Shown here piece after piece: positions 45,365 to 57,463 of a stretch of 64,000 bases of DNA. Where the stretch lies: contig JAGVVL010000001.1 of NCBI GenBank assembly GCA_018287875.1, positions 1,550,001-1,614,000 of the forward strand, written 5' to 3'. Origin of the DNA: Nigrospora sphaerica. Its lineage: Eukaryota > Ascomycota > Sordariomycetes > Amphisphaeriales > Apiosporaceae. Every line of letters starts with the position of its first letter. Within the stretch, counting starts at the first letter, position 1. A program made the position numbers and the translations under genes. The notes below the pieces were generated by a model. The model saw nothing but the letters and a program-made list of their open reading frames with translations. It searched no databases and was not told the DNA's origin.

Positions 45365-46709
45365 CCGGAACCGGCGTATGGTTAGACGCTTGAAAGAAAG
45401 ACGAAAACGCACGGCGAAAGAAAAGGTTAAACAAAAGGGGAAGGGAAGGAAAAGTACGGGGTCGGCCAGCTTCAGGCGTCTTTTCTTGTACGTTCGCTTG
45501 TTTGGGCGGATACTGTGTCCCGCCATTTCCAACGACGGCTTTTTTGTCTTGGTCTTTCCCGTTTCGGAGAAGCATGGGCGAGCGAGGGAAGGCACAACTG
45601 AATTTCTCCGGTTGTTTCCAGTAAATTAAGGAAGGCGGCACTTTGCTTCGCTTCATTTCTTTCCTTGTGTCGGTCATGGCGTGGCTCAAATTAAACCACG
45701 CTTTATTGGAGGCAACTTTGCCTATATCCCATGTTTAGTGCCCGTGTGATCTCCAATGCCTTTACGATGTTCAGTACCTGTGGTGATATGCTGGTTCAGC
45801 GCCCGTTGTGGTGTCTCACTTCTTGCCGGTCCGGATGGCTGTGGTTGTCCCGACCTCAGCCAAGCGACCGTTCCACGTGCCGAGGCTGCACAACAAAACA
45901 CAGTGACGCAGTTGATTTCGAGTTCCCGATGGTATCGAAGAAATCGCTGGTGATTCGGCGATTGCGCCGGCCGTCGCGCGCAAGGATGGAGCCGACCACC
46001 CAGTTTCTCTCCCTTCCCCACAGCCCTGCTTTTCCCCGTACCCACCCCCAGGACTACAGGGGGTTCAGAACCGGGGAAGAAGCAAAGATGGATCCCTTGA
46101 AAGGAGATCTACACAGTAGCAGCCGCCGCGGCTTGGCCATCCATGCGGGGTCGTGCAGAGACTGACTGCAACAGCTGCGGTGAGCCGCGAGGAGCCACTC
46201 GCTAGGGGGACTGAGTGGATTTTCCCCTCCAGCCATTGCAGTTTTTCCGTCCACGCGACGCCGGGATCGTGGTATCGTACGTGCCCTCTTGGCCATTTAG
46301 CCTAAGTTGAACGGGCGACTGGCAACCGGGGTAGTTTCTCGCAGCCATGGCCCGAGTCATCCATGAGAAGCTTGATAACGGCATCCACAACTCGAACCGA
46401 CCTCCACCGACCAGCCACTGCGCTCTCGTCTCGCTGCTCCGGCCCGCAGCCATTGGCGGCGATACTCGAGACTGGCTTCCGGGCCAAGGCGTTCCTGCAG
46501 CTGGTTCATTGGCGATAACGGTGGGGAGCCGACGGGATAGGGGAGGCGAGTGGACGAGCACTCCGTTTGGCCTTTAAAGCCTTGTCCGTACACGATGCCC
46601 TCCAAGCATCATGTCCCGCCTGGCTGTACCGCCTACTTAAACATTGCCCGCACATTCATTTCGACGACAACACTTGTTCAACTAGCACTGCTGTCGGTAG
46701 CCGGCCATC
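45365..46709. other. Spacer before the SGNH hydrolase gene
   Basis: 1.35 kb without a credible gene. It contains the 3' UTR of the unknown gene and the promoter of the hydrolase. TACTTAAACATTGCCC at about 46633 is a weak AT element 75 bp before the hydrolase ATG. Confidence 0.5.
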
Positions 46710-48131
46710 ATGCATGTCTCCAAGCGCTGCCCGGCGCTCCTGGCGCTCCTGGGCAGTGGCACTCTGGCACTGGCTCAGATGCTCGCTGTGCCTAACTCGC
46801 CTGTTCCCTCTGGCCCAAAGAGCCACTGGACGGGCATCTGGGCGTCAATGCCGCAGCTCACAGAGCCAGCCAACTTGCCACCCGCTCCCTATGTAAGCAG
46901 CAAACAAAGCAGTGCCGTCCGTCACCGAAGGGGGTGAACACAGCCACGGAAACGTGCGGGGCTGACGGGGACTGTGACACAGAACGGAACCGGCGTGGTA
47001 TTCCGCAACGCGACGATCAGGCAAACCGTGAGGGTCACACTGGCGGCCTCGACGGTCCGATTGCAGATCTCCAACGTCTTTGGGGGGTCTGACCTGCCCA
47101 TCACGGCGGCGACCATTGCACTGCCCGCCAATGGGTCGGCGGGCACGTCGGCCATCGACAGCACTACGCTGCGGCCCCTAACCTTCTCTGGCGGCAACCC
47201 CGGCTTTACCATTCCCAACGGTGCCCTGGCTCTCACCGACCCGCTCACCGACTTCCCCGTCAAGGCCGGCACCATCGTAACTGTCTCGCTGTACCTGCAG
47301 GAGGGCCAGAAGACCAACGCCATCACTTCGCACCCAGGAAGCCGGACGACGTCGTACTTCGCGCCGGGCAACGCCGTCAAAGCCGCCGACGTGGCCGCTG
47401 ACCCCGCCGCCTTGAAGGCCGACCATTGGTACTTCCTCTCGGCCATTGAGGCATACTTGCCGTCTCGGACATCGGCCCTGGCTATCGTGGGGGACAGCAT
47501 CACCGATGGTCGCGGCAGCACGACCAACAACAACGATCGCTGGCCCGATGTGCTGTCGGCGGAGATGCAGCGTAACCCGGCCACGCAGGGCATCGCCGTG
47601 CTGAACCAGGCGGCCGGTGGTAATCGCGTGCTGCAGGACGGCCTGGGGCCGAATGCGCTGGGCCGTGTCGGGCGCGACGTGCTCGCGCAGCCGGGCGTGC
47701 GGTACGTGATGGTGTTTGAGGGTGTCAACGACATTGGCACGGCGGCGACGGACGCGGCGACGCAGAAGGCCCTCGGCGACCGGCTGCTGGCCGGCTACGA
47801 CCAGATTATCACGCGGGTGCACGGCTTCGGCCTGCCCATCTTCGGCGCCACCATCACGCCCTTCTCCGGCCCGGGCCAGGTGTACGGCGACCCTGAACGC
47901 GAGCGCACCCGCCAGCGCGTCAACGCCTGGATCCGCAACAGCGGCCGCTTCGACGCCGTTGTCGACTTCGATGCCGTTGTCCGCAACGCGACCCAGCCCG
48001 ATGGCCTGCGCTCCGACTACGACGTCGGCGACCACCTGCACCTCAGCCCCGCCGGATACCGCGCCATGGGCAAAGCGTTCGACCTGGGCTTGTTCTCCAA
48101 GTTTGCGAACGGCGTGGACCGCATCATCTGA
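46710..48131 (+). CDS. Secreted SGNH/GDSL hydrolase (esterase)
   Basis: Exons 46710-46892 and 46983-48131 (443 residues), with an intron of GTAAGC...CTGAC...GACACAG and phase 0. Residues 1-22 (MHVSKRCPALLALLGSGTLA) are a signal peptide. An N-terminal beta-rich segment (WTGIWASMPQLTEPANLPP, ATIRQTVRVTLAASTVRLQI) precedes the SGNH domain. Block I is GDSITDGRGS with nucleophile Ser233, block II NQAAGGNRV, block III GVNDIG, and block V DHLHLSPAGY with Asp411 and His414, so the catalytic set is complete. Such enzymes deacetylate or de-esterify plant polysaccharides or lipids. The exact substrate cannot be read from the sequence. The product is expected to be extracellular. Several Asn-x-Ser/Thr sites (NAT, NGS) could be glycosylated. 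Confidence 0.92.
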
Positions 48132-48960
48132 CGAGACTCGGAAAATCGTAGGGTGATGATTGAGATGTAGCCATGCGCTGTAGATGGGCCGCTGGTGGTG
48201 GTGGTGTTTTCTTTTTCGACTGTGCTGGGGAAAGGGCCGTGACTGCGCAACTTCAGGACCATGGTATAAAAAAAGACAGTCAAACAAACCCACATACCTT
48301 TACATTTCCTGTAAGCAAAGCTTGTGGGGCGCCTTCGAACGCGTGAAGCTTATTTGTGATGGATATTGTGAACCTTCCTTGCCCCAACGGCCCGGATGCT
48401 TTATTACATCGCGAGCCCTGCCAAGCCCTTTGGCGACGGCGCCGTGTTTGGGAGTTTTTACAAGAATCGAGCTCAAAATGGAAGAAGGAGCAGGGGCCAG
48501 GGCGTCGCACATACTGAGGGCAACCAAAAGCATCGGGCATCAATGCACAGCCGCGGAACGCGTGGCGAGGCTGGAGGGCGAATCATGAGAACGAGGCGGG
48601 ATGGAATCCCGGGTCATCGGCTGGGAGGAACACACGGTGGACCGGCATTGGAATGGATATTCAGGCAACAGGACGGCGTGACTTCTGCAGGGACCAAGGC
48701 GGCCGTCGGAAGAGAAGGTATAATCAGTCCTCGAGGTATTAACAAATCAAAAACGTCATGTGAATTCTTAGCCGTGCGTCGCGAAGCACGAAGGCTTCAA
48801 TTCTCCTGCACGGTGAAACGCCAATCGCTATGACTCCCGTCCTCGTTCCACTCACGTTTTTTTCTATTGGCCGCTACGACGACACGCTCTAGGGGTGGCA
48901 GGGGTGGGCGCGCCACAAGGAGAAGGGGGTTGAAAAGAAAATGCAGCGTGCCCGCGAGGT
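48132..48960. other. Convergent 3' region of the SGNH hydrolase and erb1
   Basis: 829 bp between two convergent genes, with no coding signal. It should contain both 3' UTRs. Confidence 0.5.
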
Positions 48961-51549
48961 TTACGTCCACAGGCGGCACGTGCCGTCGGCGCCCGACGAG
49001 ATGCACCAGGGGTTCGTAGGGTGCCAGTCGATATCCATGACGCCGAGCTTGTTGACCACCTTGTGACCGCGGCACGTCTTGACGGGCACGATCATCGGGT
49101 TCTCCATCAGGTCGTTGAAGACCTTGCCGTGGAAGATCTGGACGGTACCGTCATCACTGGCGTCCGCGAAGAGCGGGAAGCTGCGGTGGAATTTCGCCGC
49201 TGTTGCACCGGGTTAGTCGATGCTCATGTCGTAAGATAAGTATCGAGGAGCAAGCAGCCTTGCCGCAAGACGGAGCGTCGGTTTTTGAGGGGCGGAGCAA
49301 CGGAGAAGGAATTCTTACCTCGAATAGCTTGCGAGTGGAAGCGCATGGTCTTGAACGGACGCGCTGAGAGTTCCATATCGTGCCACTATAAAATAGGAGA
49401 TTAGCCATCCGGTTGCGAATGCAGTAGGAATCACAGCTCGCGAGCGGGCCTGGGGTTCGGACTGGACCCTATTTGCATAGCCAAAGAATCGCAATAGCCA
49501 AGGGGCTCTTACCAGAAGGCGACGATCGTACGAAGATACGATCAAGTTATCGCCACCAGGATGTATGTCGATGGAGGAAATCCATCGAGCACCCGGCTGA
49601 ATGGCCTTGACCAGCTCTTGCTTGACAAGATCGTAGACGCGGACCGTCCTTTGCAATGCCACAAACAGCAGAGGCCTCGTTGGGTGGAACTGGGCAGTCT
49701 GTGCCAGTCCGGGAATCTTGTGGAAAGGGTGCTGAGTGAGGTGCTTGCTCAAAGTGGACACGGCCACGGAGCTTCGCTGACCACTGTGATGAGGCGTTAG
49801 CATACCGCACGGCACGAGGGGTTCAAGTAGAGTACTTACGTCGGAGACACAGTGACGAAGTAGTCGCCACGTTTGTGCCACGAGAGGACCTTGACATCGG
49901 CGCGCACCGTTACCTTCAGAAGCACGCCCTGGTCTTCCAGGCGGGCTCCGGGGCGAGACCAAGTTCCCGGAGATTCCTTGCGGGCTCCGTCACTGGTCTT
50001 CTCCGCCTGTTTGCCCTTGGCAGCATAGCCGAAACCAGCATCGAGGACGTCCCGACTGGCCTGGTGCAGCTGTTGGTGGATCATGGACGGAACAATGAAG
50101 AATATATCGGATCCAGCCGTCGCTGAGAGAATCATGGCCTCCTTTCCAGGACGCCAGCGAACCACGCTGATGGGCTCTTCGCTGCTGAGCTTGATGCTGT
50201 CCATCAATTTGCCCGTCTCCAACTCCCAGAATTTGACAAAGCCGTCATCTCCACCGCTGGCAACCCATTTGCCAGTCGGGTCAATGGCCACGGAGCGTAC
50301 TCGACTGCCATGGTCGTACAGAACACTGGTGACCGTGGGGAACGGTTTCAGCTCCTCGGCGCGAGGCAGTTTCGGCAGCAGTGATGACGGGTCGATGTTT
50401 AAACGGTTCTTGCGCACACGCGGCGCCAGGTACAGATCGAGGCAGCGCTCAAAACGCTCCTTAACCAGGCCATCATAGGCCGGCACCTTTCGAAGCGCGT
50501 CAAAGCGCTGTGGTAGATACTCCTTCTCGCGCTCCTCGGGGTCCGTCTCCTCCCATTGTTTCCGCTCCTCCTTGGTGGGCAGGTACTCGGGTGGGGGGTT
50601 GTACGAGAGGTCGTATCCAGGAGGCGGCAGTTTCGGCGCGGGAATGTGCATAACGTTGGGCTCTTGAGGCTGCTCGTCGGCCCACAGGTCGTACTGTGGT
50701 TCCTCCTCTTCCTCCTCCCGCTCCTGAGGCGGCTTGTACGGCAGTATCCTACCTTCGCGGATGGCCCTGACGAGCTTCATCACCCTCTTCTGCTCGTGCT
50801 TCGAGGGCAGGAAGCGCCGCTTGGGTTCCGGCGCCGCAGACAGGGGCATGATCTCCTTCTTGTAGGTAGCCCAATCCACATATTCCGGGTACGGGTCGTA
50901 GCCCTCTTCGGGCAGTTCGTTCATTTGGACGCGGCGCAAAAGCTCCAGCTCGTCCTGGCTAAGGTTGAGAGGCTTTCCGGTGGCCGGGTCGGTCAGGCCC
51001 GTCCAGCCCTTCGGTACCTCGATGGTATCAAGGAGCGCGTCGAGGGCATCGCCGGTGGCAGGTCGCATGCTGAGCAAGAGCCCGGTTAGCTCTGGAGGCG
51101 GCGACTCGTTCCCCGTCGTCGCTCAAATGTACTTACATCTTCTTGCCATCGATGGTGTAGCCAATGTGGGGGTACGAGTCGTAGAAAGACAAGGGGATAT
51201 TTCCGATCGTGTTCGCGGGCTCTTTCGCATCGGAATCATCGGAATCGTAGTCAGGCTCGATTTCCTCGTAGACGTAGCGCTCTCCTCCATTGGCGTCTCG
51301 CTCAATGCGATAGTTGGGCTTCTCTTCCTCCTCATCTTCGTCGGAGGGAATCTCGTCGCTATCAAGCTCAGCCTCGGCGGCTTCGGTCTCGGCATCGTTC
51401 TCTTCCTCGCTGTTGTCCTCGTCGTCCTCCGAGTCGGACAGGACGCCTTCCAACACACCGTCGCCAAACTCGTCGTCGGAGAAAGCGGCCTTGTCGGCCT
51501 CTGCCTCGGCAACAGAGGCCTTGCGCTTGAGCTGTGACCGTGGCGCCAT
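48961..51549 (-). CDS. erb1: Ribosome biogenesis protein ERB1 (BOP1)
   Basis: Exons are 51137-51549, 49840-51069, 49514-49783 (ending at 49513 at the CTG codon), 49319-49385 and 48961-49199, giving 739 residues. An acidic N-terminus ([18 protein letters not shown]) leads into the BOP1NT domain (about 115-370): [40 protein letters not shown], then the acidic [17 protein letters not shown]40 repeats fill the C-terminal half ([59 protein letters not shown]). ERB1 binds YTM1 and NOP7 in the PeBoW complex for 27S pre-rRNA processing and 60S assembly in the nucleolus. All donors are GTAAGT- or GTAAGA-like, and two introns have CTAAC branch sites. The exact third-exon end is 49513. Length agrees with the family. 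Confidence 0.95.
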
Positions 51550-52119
51550 GTTGGATGCGATAAATGCCCAGAAAGTGTCGTTTCGCGGACCGTGGAAGCT
51601 TCAGATCGTGGGTTCCAGCGCGAGCAGGACTTTTCGCGACCCGGTGGGGCCTGGGACTTTTCTATGGGGTCCTGACCGAACTTTTCTACGGGGGGGCTGC
51701 CTATCGATAGTGTCCAGGCGATCAACTACTACAGCGATGTACCCAGTAAAAGATGAACGATGGATTTACATGGATATCAACGGACATCATTCTCTCGCGC
51801 AACTGTCACACTGGTTTATCCTTCTTTAACACATCGCATCGGTAATTTTTTGTTACTCGTCCCTTTTGATCATTTGAACCAATGCTATCCTTCACTGTGT
51901 GTGGTTTCTTGGGCATCTGCCTTTTAGGATGCCTGGATCGGCCGGTATGGCCCGAAACAATTATATCATGTACATTGAATGAGGCCGCGTACATGTAGCC
52001 AGGGCCCTGCCGGTGCTTAACTATCCTGGAGCAAAGGCGTACAAAATACAACGACGATGCATAATCGGAATGCAATGGCACCGCGCTTCTTACGGACTGC
52101 CAAACTTGCCCGGGCTCCG
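51550..52119. other. erb1 promoter region abutting the oxidase relic
   Basis: 570 bp upstream of erb1. No gene was seen. The distal end grades into the 3' end of the FAD oxidase pseudogene. Confidence 0.45.
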
Positions 52120-53418
52120 CCGTTGATGATTTGGGCTTCAACCTGAAATATCCCGGCTGCAGTGTCTGAAAAAACACCGGTCGGATCATACTTCTTCGAG
52201 AATGGCCACAAGCCTGCTCTTAGTCTCGTCACTGAGCCCGCTGCACGGTTATTGTTTCTGGTCAACGCAACTGGGGTACTATAGCACTTGGGCTTAGTCG
52301 GTGTATTCCGTACCCGAACGTGGGAGTTTCTACTGCCTGGGAGAGAGGACTTGGAGTGCTTGCCAGGAACCCGTAGTGCAGGCCCAGTACCTCCCCAGCC
52401 GCCTTTGCCTTTGCGAGAATGCGCGCGTTGTCTGCCTGCAACTCGCCATCGTCCTCGTCGTTGTCGCAAGATAATGACCAGAGCGCAGCGCTAGCAGCAA
52501 TGGCTTCGTTTCGCTGGCCAAGCCGAGGATGTTCCCGCCTGCGCGAGGCATCTGCTTTATGTGCGCTACGGAAACGACCTGGAATGTGAGGGCGGGTATG
52601 AAAACCTGGGAGCTCAGTCATGTCAGCGGCTCTATCTCGCGCCAGATATGGAACACGCCTGCGATGATCCGCTCGTCGAGACTGAAGGAGACGCTCTAGA
52701 AGGACTGGCGCAACTTGTTTAGCGACTGAGCCGTCAGCTCCTGCGCGAGGGTCGCATGCGACTTCTTGCCGGTGTCATCGTGTATAAGCCTGGGGATCTT
52801 GAAGAAGTCATCGTACATAGGGGCGTGTTTCCCCGATTGTTGAGCGAGAGCATGAACCAGTGAGTTGACGGCAACCCAAGCCTTGTTCCCGGCATCGTAT
52901 GCGTAAGATATATAAATGGCAGCGTTCCTGTCCTTCTCCACGCCGACCTTACCGAAGTCTACTAGGGCCTTGTTGATGCTTGCGTTGACTTGCACAGGGA
53001 AGTAGAATGAGCCTTCCCACATCGGGCCTTGGGAGTAGGTATACGCATCAAGGCGAATCACAACACCGGAGTTATTGCAGCACCCAGTGAAGGTCGAAGT
53101 TTGCACTCTCGTTCGTGTTGATGATGCAACCCGTGGCGGTGACTACCTCGTAGTTGACGATGTTTTCGCATGCCAAGCCGTGCAGGTCGCTCAAGTACGA
53201 GATGCCTCCTGTTGTTATGTAAACCAGAGTCCGGATCAGAGATGATTATGGAATCGTGACGCCCAAATCAACCCGCCAATACCGATGGCTGCCAGCCTAC
53301 CAGAGACTACGATCAGATCCATCGGTTCCAGTGCCTCGTACACGGCGGCCCAGCGGTTGTCTGGTCCAAGAGATGCGATCGTCTCGTCCTCGCCCAGTTC
53401 GACCTGGTAGCCTCGTCT
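52120..53418 (-). pseudogene. Decayed FAD-linked (PCMH/BBE) oxidase gene, N-terminus missing
   Basis: Read on the minus strand, pieces in different frames line up in the order of a glucooligosaccharide-oxidase-type flavoenzyme: RGYQVELGEDETIASLGPDN and RWAAVYEALEP (FAD-binding PCMH domain), GGISYLSDLHGLACENIVNY and EVVTATG after an intron-like gap, NNSGVVIRLDAYTYSQGPMW, VFIPALTFQVVSVAHI, GGNILGLASETKPLL, then the BBE end KYDPTGVF and QTLQPGYFRL. Breaks: a stop directly after FDLHWVLQ (about 53065) where the next frame continues; a frame change near 52550; another near 52330; and an extra T in the TTTTTT run at 52168-52174 that shifts the C-terminus. The first roughly 90 residues, including the signal peptide and the covalent-FAD His, are absent because sequence of the neighbouring NLR relic begins at about 53420. 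No functional protein is expected. Confidence 0.85.
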
Positions 53419-53419
53419 A

Positions 53420-55880
53420 GGACTGTGCTAAGTGAAATACCCAATAACGACAGGCATTTGGGCTTCTAGCTGTATGCTATTAGTGACCACTATCTAGGGA
53501 TCGACGTCAGAGCAGAATATGCGTAAGTCATGAAGCTTGCAGATGTTAGTCTGTAGGGCGTTCCGTAGTATTAGTAAACACCTCTAAAAAAAGCCGCCGG
53601 TTAGCGGCTTACTGGTCAATCTAGAACGGGCGGTTCTATTTCTCTATATCCACGAGAAAGTCGCGAAAGGAAAGGTGGAACAATCTGAAAGTCCCATTAG
53701 AAGAAATACTCAGCACCGAGTATAGCAGCCGTACTGTTACATGGATGTCGTTATCCGTCTTTCCGAGTAGCCGTGCTAGAGCCGTAGCTAGGGGGGGTTA
53801 ATAAGAGTGATGATGGAACTAACAACATCTCGGAAACGCTGCCAGACCTTAACTCGTTGACTGCCCTTCAGCTTCACGTCAAGTTGGTCTAGAACCGGCT
53901 GATAGGTCGGGTCTAGTTGAGATTCCTAAGTCCTTGTTCGGTACTTTAAAACCTCTTAAAGCTGCTTCTTCAGGTCGCCAATATATTAGTTATAGATAAG
54001 CCGACATATAGTGGCAGTAAAAATAAATAGCGGCACGGCCATCTAAGCTAATGTCTGTATGTCGGCTTAACACGGCCAACTAGGTAGTAAATATAGACTG
54101 TCTAGGGCTATCTCGTTATACTTTGTTCTAATCTATGCGAATTCATGTCGAAGAAAGGTCTTAATATCCCGTTCGATGATGGTTCCAGCGATCTCATGGA
54201 GAATGACGCCCTAGTACACTCCCTAGACGGCTTTAAAGCTAAGACGAATCGGCAGTTCGGGACGGCTAGTAAGGAAAACCTTTAACCGCTAGTGCTGGAT
54301 TTCCTTAAAGCGGGAAAGAAGTTGAATTAGCAGCTTAACATCTTCATTATGGTCGCATTCGTCGAGTGCATCAACAACGACTAAGATAGTCCGGCTAATA
54401 GAATCGTTAACGGAAACCTTAGAAAGAAGGCCTAGGATTAGATTCTAGAACTGTTCTCGTATCGCTTTGCTCATTATGGCGGGATCCGAATCGATAGCAG
54501 CCTGGATGTTAGGACAGACAAACCCCAGATGAAGGGAGTCTGGTGGAAGTACACGGTCGTTAGGTCGATCCGAACGGAGAGTAGCGTGCCCTTAAGGAAG
54601 ATATCACAGTTAAGGACGTGTGGATAGTCTTGATCAAGGGTCGCAACAAGTAAGGGAGTGAAGAGTGAGGTTCAAAGTCAAGAGCAAAAGGAGTGTGCAT
54701 TCATGAAACATGGTGGTCAACAGGTTGAATTGTGATATCCATGATGGATGGATGCTGTGTCACATAACATATGAAAACCCCATCCCCGTCTCATTGTGTG
54801 GGATGAGCGCTGGCTCTCGAGATGCAAATTGCGCTGCAACCGTGGTGAAGAATTTAGATGCATCGCCGCGATCGCCTTCGCCTCTCTTGAAGAAGAAGCT
54901 TGCGCCAAGATAGCCCGTCTCCGACGCAGAACGGGCCATCGTCCGCGAGATGGTCGATTTGCCTGTTCCAGCCATCCCATTGAGCCAGAACATCGCCTCG
55001 GCCACCGGGTTACGAATCCATGCGTTGATCTCTTGTAGCAGCTCGACGCGGGTATCGGGAAGACAGCTTGGGTTGTGTTCTTCGGCGTGGGAGTCGAAAG
55101 AAGCGTCGTATGCGGTAGATAACTTCGCAAGGACTGCCGCCCGGGCGTCCTGTGTTGTGGATATCTCTCTCCGTAATCGCGAAGTCGCACTTCGTTCTCC
55201 TTCGCCGTAGCTGGGCGGTAAGAAAACACCGAATATCCCAAAGAGACAATATGCCATGTCCTCTTCGCGAGTAGTAACTCGGCCTCTTGACCATTCCATA
55301 CGTTCGCCTACACTGAAATCGGACAGGCTGCCTCCTCGCAGGGCTTCTTTAGGGATATGTGTATATCGACGACTAGTTGTTCGAGGGATCTTTTATCGCC
55401 CAGGCGCTGGCCCTCCCGGGAGAAGAACTCTACGGAAGCCGGTGCAACCAGCTCTTGGAGAGTCCAGCCGCGGGTAAACCACCGGCTCTTTCGAAAATTC
55501 AGCTTCCATGTCGATCACGATGGTTCGTCGGTCTCGATATCGTGGTCTTTCGAAACGTCTGTAAGGTATGCGTAGCATTTAGCTGATTGCTGGTACCAGC
55601 GAAACATTGAGTTGATGGCCTCCGAGAGCTCGGTGCTGTTCGATTTATCGATACAACAGGTGTCCACCCAGAAATATGCAGTGCCATCACTAGCGGCTTG
55701 TCTTGCGCAAAAGTCAAGCTTCTGATAGCCTTTCTTGTGTAGCCCGGTGCGTTCTGTGACATCTCGGAACGTGACTTCCTCGTCATTCTAAGTATGCGAA
55801 AGTATCGCGTACGGGGGGATGTCTTGCGCCACTTCGGTGAGGCTGAATTCGCCATCTGTCCGTCGTTGTAGGAGGCGCAT
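53420..55880 (-). pseudogene. Decayed HET-NACHT NLR (heterokaryon-incompatibility type) gene
   Basis: The ATG at 55880 begins MRLLQRRTDGEFSLTEVAQD and IPPYAILSHT, the classic HET-domain start. HET motifs follow (FWVDTCCIDKSNSTELSEAI, RWFTRGWTLQELVAP, EEDMAYCLFGIFGV). Then come a NACHT P-loop GMAGTGKS (54955-54978), Walker B LVVVDALDECD (54352-54384), TSRPELPIRL, and the post-NACHT stretch HLSFRDFLVD (about 53650) and ACRYWVFHLAQS (end 53420). Intact relatives control non-self recognition and cell death and end in WD40, ankyrin or TPR repeats, which are missing here. Breaks: TAG at 55788-55790 where the family has Trp in SHTW; TGA at 55515-55517; a frameshift near 55350-55375; about 270 bp of lost frame after the P-loop region, possibly an intron whose donor G became A; and several TAG codons from 54450 to 53600, including 53621-53623 where NPFW is expected. 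The pattern suggests RIP. Confidence 0.88.
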
Positions 55881-57463
55881 AGTGGTCGATAGCCTCAGCT
55901 GCGAGAACCAAGACGGTTTGTACGGACAATTACGACCGTTGTAGAACGGATGGATGGCCGACAGAGGGTCTGGGAAGGCTTGAGGTAAAATGTTGTGGAC
56001 AGTCAAAGCAGGCTGTCACGTTGTTAGCAAAGGCGGCATAAAGCGGGGTTCTTGACAATAGCAATTTTCTGGCCATTAAGCCGTGTCTCTATTCTTGGTC
56101 GCGACATCTCGCAATCACTGAGGCAGAAGTACCCATGGAGAGATTAGGAGTTGGACGTCGTGTGTAGTAAGAACACCAGGCGGAGTTGGCTGAGAGGGTG
56201 GCCTTCAACAGAGAGGTGGATGTCCTGCCCTGTGATATCGGTTGCCCTACCCTCGGAAAGCGAGATGATTGCTCACAACTCCTAGGTAAGCAGTAATTGA
56301 GTAGTTACGACTTTGGTATTTAAACTACCAAACACTTGGGACCGGCCAATTGTATAACATCGAACCATTCCCGTCCAACCACCCGCAGGGGTCGTATTGC
56401 TGATGTTAGCGTGTACTTGATAAAACGCGTGGTAAAGCTCGGTGCAGTCGACGGACGGATCTTATTTCGGCCAGCTCATGGGTTTCCAACACTATTTCCC
56501 TGGTGCGATACTTGTTCCACCCGTGTCTTGCTCTCGATCATTCGCGGTCGGACTTTGTGTTCCTACTCGAACCGCAGGCCGCTTGGGTTGGACTGTCCCC
56601 AGCAGTTAACCTGCGGTTTAGATGACCATCTTTTGATAAGGAAAAGGGAAGACATGCACAAGTCAGAGACACTGCTGTTTGCTCAGCTCGTACAGATTAG
56701 CCATTCCCCATTTTCCATATCTCGGTTTCCACACCCCGGAAAAGCAGTGGAAGTTCTTCTAATGCCGTTTGTGGTAAATTTACCCAGGTTTTGGAGCTAC
56801 CTATTTATGCATACATTACTTCCTAAGTAAATATCACGAGTGCTTGGCTTTAGGTGCCCCGTACCTAAGCTTTTGGTGGGCTCAGGGGTTACCCAGGGCA
56901 CCGGGGCTGCTAGTGGCAAAGCAGCCGAGCACTCTATCCGGATTGGGGAAGTAATTGCTGACGTGCGGGTAAAAGCGCCGGATATGCATGTAGCTACGAC
57001 CACCAAACTAAGAAATACCTAGGTACATTTTGTATCTACTTGCCTTTCTGCTACTTTATCTGAGAAGTAATTGCTTAAAGTACCTGCATAGCAGCTTTTT
57101 GGCCTGCTCAGATGGAAGCCAGCTAGACTACGAGTGTGTGTGCAACAAAGCCTCATACTCGGTACCGATTACCGACCTTGGGTCTAAGACTCGTCCGGTT
57201 TGTGTTGGGAAGCCTTCCATCGTCGCTCAACTGCCGGGATCCGGGGGGATGTGTCCGATAGCCTGAGGAGCCCGCCCACCATCCGGTGGGGTACATAATC
57301 CATGTACACCGTATTTGAAGATGGTGAGATGGATGGCGAGATCAACCGACCTTCTTTCGACATCGTCCTTTCGAGCTCCTCCCCGGTTTTCCCCCATCTG
57401 CGGTTTTCTGAATTCATTCCTGTTCCTGCGTCGGCCCTGTGTACCCAATTGCTCAGTAAAACC
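55881..57463. other. AT-richer spacer between the NLR relic and the FAH-family gene
   Basis: 1.58 kb, visibly more AT-rich than other spacers, with tracts such as TTACTTCCTAAGTAAATATC at about 56817. One 164-codon frame on the + strand (56336-56830) has no coding bias. I recognise no gene. The composition suggests the decayed island extends to about 57100. Confidence 0.45.

Noticed and set aside
47178..48293. 371-codon minus-strand frame across the SGNH hydrolase
   Set aside because: Antisense of a well-supported hydrolase with complete catalytic blocks; the minus reading has no recognisable domain.
56336..56830. 164-codon + strand frame next to the NLR relic
   Set aside because: Composition matches the surrounding AT-rich spacer and no domain can be recognised.
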